A stretch of DNA of 64,000 nt from Ceratodon purpureus (taxonomy: Eukaryota > Streptophyta > Bryopsida > Pseudoditrichales > Ditrichaceae), in contig CM026425.1 in the NCBI GenBank assembly GCA_014871385.1, positions 10,840,702 to 10,904,701 on the forward strand, written 5' to 3'. How positions within the stretch are numbered: position 1 is the stretch's first letter; every line of letters starts with the position of its first letter. Both the position numbers and the translations under genes were made by a program. The notes under the pieces were generated by a model that worked only from the letters and a program-made list of their open reading frames with translations, did not search any database and had not been told where the DNA came from. Of this stretch, positions 59,953 to 64,000 are shown in pieces.

Positions 59953-60027
59953 GCGGGAATTCAGCTCAGTGGATAGAGCATCTGTTTCCTAAGCAAAAAG
60001 TCGTAGGTTCGACCCCTACCTGGCGCG
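59953..60027 (+). tRNA. tRNA-Arg(CCU)-like sequence, probably degenerate (copy B)
   Basis: Like copy A but with a perfect T arm (gtagg-ttcgacc-cctac) and one mismatch in the anticodon stem (tctgt/gcaaa). Anticodon CCT. The 5' acceptor strand (gcgggaa) again does not pair with ctggcgc. Confidence 0.55.
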
Positions 60028-63000
60028 CACGGGTTTGCCTTTTCCACATCAGCATATGTGTATTAGAACCGATTATAAGATTTTATAATCTTGTTTTCTT
60101 TTTTCTACTTCAAGAAGAAATACAAATCTTTGTATTGACTTTGGATTCAAGATTCCATATGAATTGCATTCACAAAAAGAATAAATGTATGTATTGGCAC
60201 TCCACAGCTATCTCTGAATTTCTTGCTACATTCTTGTGCTGTTTATGATTTTGAATAAGGAACAAATAGAGAGAATCGGCCTTTAGAAAACCCCAATTTG
60301 GAGATGTTGAAAGTTTCAAGTAAGCTCTAAATTTTGAAGAATTAAAAACTAACAATATGTACACAAGAATGATAAAGAACTTAGAGGTTTTGTATATACG
60401 TAAGATTGTAGCGTTTTTAAGAGGAATATATTTAACTGTGATTTTCTAATTTTCAATAACCTATACTTAAGGTATTTCAAACGACACAATAGCCTAGGCT
60501 TCAAGTAAAAGAAAAAGACACATAAATTAAGCTTCATGTAAGGTTTCTTGAAGAATTGTCTCTTGAGTGACTAATAGATATAACATAGATAAGGTTAGAT
60601 TGTACCAAATACTACCTAGTACCATCCCAAAAACCATTGGTGCTTGTGATATCAATATAAACACATTTTTTTAATATATTGTATATCTAATATCTAAAAA
60701 AATTAATGCATTTATTCTATCAATGTAATTTTTATTGACAAAAGTAATTTAGAGTTCTCAATTTTTTTATTATAATCAAAATAAGGTTAATTTTTATTTT
60801 ATTTTGAATTTCAATATTTTCATGATAAAACAAATGGCATACACAAACATAAAAATTTTGATGTGCTGAATATATGCATAAATATACAAAATATACATAA
60901 TATACATCATTAATTTATTAGATATATTCATTGAATGTATTAATTTTAGATTTTCCAAAAATTATCTTAAAAAAACTATACAGTTCAAAGATGCTTTTAA
61001 ATTTATTTTATTAAGCTCCAATGTTAAGATTCAAAACTTGAACATATTAACTTTCTTCAATTACTATCTTCAATTACTATCTTCACATTGTATATTCTAT
61101 AGACAAATAGCCACTGTGCCCTCCAACACTAACACATAGTTCATGATTTTAGTCCTAAATTAGTTCTATGATCAAATAAGGTTAAAAAGAATATATATAA
61201 TAGAATGATTTATAAATACACAGAATGTACATTCAAATACTTCAAAAATGCAATGGCATACTTCAGAAGGCCATGTAAGAATACCAAAGCTATTGCAAAT
61301 TCAATTTAACATTCTTCATCATAAATTTTCATCATAAATTTTCATTATAAATACACAAGCCAATATATTCTTCTATAAAATCCTATTAGATGTTTCCTTT
61401 ATCCCAAAAGCTTAATTTAAAATCAATATACGCCAGCTACATCACCAAACCGCTTTTTAGAGCATGATTTCATGAATCATTGCTTAAAAACTAGGCCATT
61501 CTATGAATCATCGCTAAAAAGCCAAGCAATCAATTTTTCATCCTTTTGAAGCACAAACATGCATTGCACCATCAGCTTGTCCTGTAGTCTAAAGTCCTTT
61601 GAAGGTTTTCTAAATGGTCATCACTTCAACCTTTTTGTATAGATATAGAACTTTCTTCCATTCCAAAGAGAAGCTAGCGCTTATGGCTAAGAGCTTCTTA
61701 TTAAAGTAGATTCTACTCTTGGCTTAGAGCTCTTCTATATATAATAGACTTTTGGCTGATTTGTACATCTACATCATTAATTATTTTCTTTTTTGGAGAT
61801 ATTAGGTTTTGGTTCATTTCAATGAATTTGGTGTAAGGATGTTGAGTGAGGATGTGTTAATTAAAAAAACTTGCAACTACCCACTTGCATAATAACTGGA
61901 ATAATGATAAAAATGGTGAAAGGAAAGGATTTGATGATCAAAAAGATGGAGGTCAATTAGAGGAAGTTGTAGAAAAACTTAGTGACGACGATGGATCTTT
62001 AAGGTATGAAAACGCAATATTGCTTTAACCGCAATATGAGTGTAACTTCTTTACGTTATAAGGATTAAATTGGAGACTAGTATAGATAATTGGAAAACCG
62101 AATGAGCTCATTTCAATATATTTTTAGAAAAAATAAATTGATTATCAATAACAAATCAATTCTACAAGAACCTTGTATGAAACCTAACTTATGGGTCTTT
62201 TCAAAACATGTGATACATTTCATATACTATTATTTATGTGTCATTTGAAACTCTTGGATTTTTTTCATATAATTTTTCACAAAATCTATGATTTATATGT
62301 TTATATACATGATTTTACATAATTCAAAAGATGAGCAATTTTTTTTAAATATTAAAATTAAAAGATAACTTCAATGTCTATATTTTAAATTTCAAAATTT
62401 CAAAATGAAATTAATATATTCAACAATAAAAAATTATTGATTTAAGGAAATTTTATATATTTATGTATATGTTTAAAAATTATACAATAAAAAACTTATT
62501 AATTTTTTTATCTAATCATAAAAATTTCCACGTAACAACTTTTAAACTTTATAATTTTAATCTCTTGTAAATTACTTGGAAGCTATCATAACTTAGTTGA
62601 TGCAAAAGATTTTGGTAAAGTGGATGAATAAATGATTATTATTACTACTATCTTGACCCATGCCGGCCACCAACACATAAAATACTATTCTATGACGTAA
62701 CTTCTGAGAAGTTCGTTTTAAATCATCTACTGGCTTTAAAATGAATTCCTACCTTCTAGTGAGTTCCAAGTGATTGAGTTTCAGTTTGAATTTCTAATAT
62801 CCTAACCATCATTTGTTGTGTAGTTTGTAAGCATTAAATCTTGTTCGCTTGGAGCCAAACAATTTTGAGGCTTCACCGTAGACAGCTGCGTTCTATCAGC
62901 AAGCTTGAGCCAAGATTACTTATCGAATGGAACAATCAATCACAAATAGTAAGCAAGAAATAAGCACATTGCAACTAAAAAACTTCGCAACAATTTCAAG

Positions 63001-64000
63001 AACACTTGTAGATTGCAAAGAACGCTCCAAGCAGGTTCCACTCCGGAACTTAATCAAATAACCACTTATTCCATGTGTAAAATGTCATGTGCGACCAACA
63101 CACAAAAAACACCCTTCTTCCTTATTAAATGGATAATAATAATAATGAAGAATCATGTCCATTTGTCAATCAATCAAGAGACAATACCAAATGAAACCTT
63201 ATTTGAAACTTAATTTTGTTCGTCTACTTGAAAAATTATTTGTATGCTGTTTGAAATCCTTCAATTATTTATTATGTGTCTTTTCACAAAATCTTCATTA
63301 CATAAGTTTTTGTCTGTATTGAGATATTATATTTAAGATTGATTTTAAAAATCTTGAAAATCTTGAATATTGAAGTTATACTTTGAATTTTAGATTTTTT
63401 GATAAAACAAGAAATTTAAATTCAAAATCAATATAATAAATCCATATATTTTTGATACATTGTGAAATTTTAAGCATATATTTTTATAAAATGTACATTT
63501 TAACACGCATTCATGTTTTTTTTCCTTAACCCCTTAAGTTCCTTGACATTTCCTCCCCTAGAAATCTCCAAATCTATCATTTTAAAAAAGAATGGTTTTT
63601 TTTTTTTGAATTTTTGAATTTTTCTTAAATTTTAATTGTAGGATCTAAAAGGATATGATGTATAGAAGGTGTCATATGTTTTTTAGGATTTTTGACCGCA
63701 CGGATTAGAAGATTATAGTTGTTGATGTTATTTTTAAAAATTATTTTTGAGTTGTCCGAAACAATAAGCAAGGTTTGACCTCTTGTGGAGTGAAATTTTT
63801 CTTTTACATGATTTGGGATATTTGCATATTCAAAAAATAGACAATGTCAAGTACATATACACGGAAGAAAAATGTCAAAAATGATTGTTATATTCATTAT
63901 ACAAACAATGTTAATTGTATAGGGCAATTATGGAACACATACATTTGTTTCTCTTTTCTATTTGTAGCAATTTGAACTTGCCAAAACAGGACAATTCCAT
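60028..64000. other. AT-rich right part of copy B
   Basis: Equivalent of A 24645-28571. It contains the exon-like acidic module ending at 62003 and, near 63.53 kb, the TIR-family end (ccttaaccccttaagttcc). No gene supported. Confidence 0.6.

Larger units (their letters stand above)
52386..64000. repeat. Segmental duplication, copy B (continues past window end)
   Basis: Direct-orientation copy of A from 15190. A's 16540-18320 is deleted, at the junction ggtgtgtg|taccgaca (53740-53752). Identity with A is high to the window end; small differences include a 33-bp unit fewer in the acidic ORF, an extra block of about 67 bp near 61.79-61.85 kb, and loss of the (TA)n run. Confidence 0.9.

Overview
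The window looks like nuclear DNA of a land plant, most likely a seed-free one (moss, liverwort or lycophyte; inferred, lineage not fixed). Reasons: genes carry short GT-AG introns, one is a clear xyloglucan endotransglucosylase/hydrolase (XTH) with its wall-enzyme signature, three are HMA-fold (metallochaperone-like) genes, and GC-richer genic islands sit in very AT-rich, repeat-laden DNA. There are no bacterial operons, CRISPR arrays or phage genes.

Layout. 1-0.65 kb: 3' end of a first HMA-fold gene. 1.2-6.4 kb: a family of terminal-inverted-repeat elements, one apparently nested in another. 8.3-11.3 kb: a CpG-rich 5' region and a second, complete four-exon HMA-fold gene. 15.2-28.6 kb: duplication copy A, with a third HMA-fold gene, a CxxC-motif gene of unknown function, a DUF4283-like ORF, an acidic ORF, a tRNA-Arg(CCU)-like sequence and about 4 kb of AT-rich DNA. 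28.7-35.1 kb (minus): a large multi-exon gene, phase-consistent across five exons but with 16 in-frame stops. 38.1-40.4 kb (plus): a second decayed multi-exon gene, head-to-head with the first across 2.9 kb of low-complexity DNA. 40.9-44.4 kb: partial copy C, where the DUF4283-like domain is doubled in tandem. 45-47 kb: 143-bp direct repeats and an orphan exon. 49.0-51.1 kb (minus): an intact XTH gene with an N-terminal membrane anchor. 52.4-64.0 kb: copy B, running off the window, with the HMA gene truncated by deletion and the CxxC gene frameshifted.

How it fits together. Two processes dominate. (1) Segmental duplication in direct orientation (A, B, C), followed by different fates of the copies: intact and broken HMA and CxxC genes, single and double DUF4283-like domains. 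(2) Decay of two transposon-like or orphan genes by stops that can all be reached by C-to-T change at CGA, CAG or CAA. In the minus-strand gene the counts are TGA 8, TAG 6, TAA 2, the order expected if CG, CHG and CHH cytosine methylation drove the mutations. The genes most likely to work are HMA2, HMA3, XTH and possibly the CxxC gene of copy A. The three HMA genes lack the CxxC metal site and end in Tyr-rich tails, so they are not ordinary metallochaperones.
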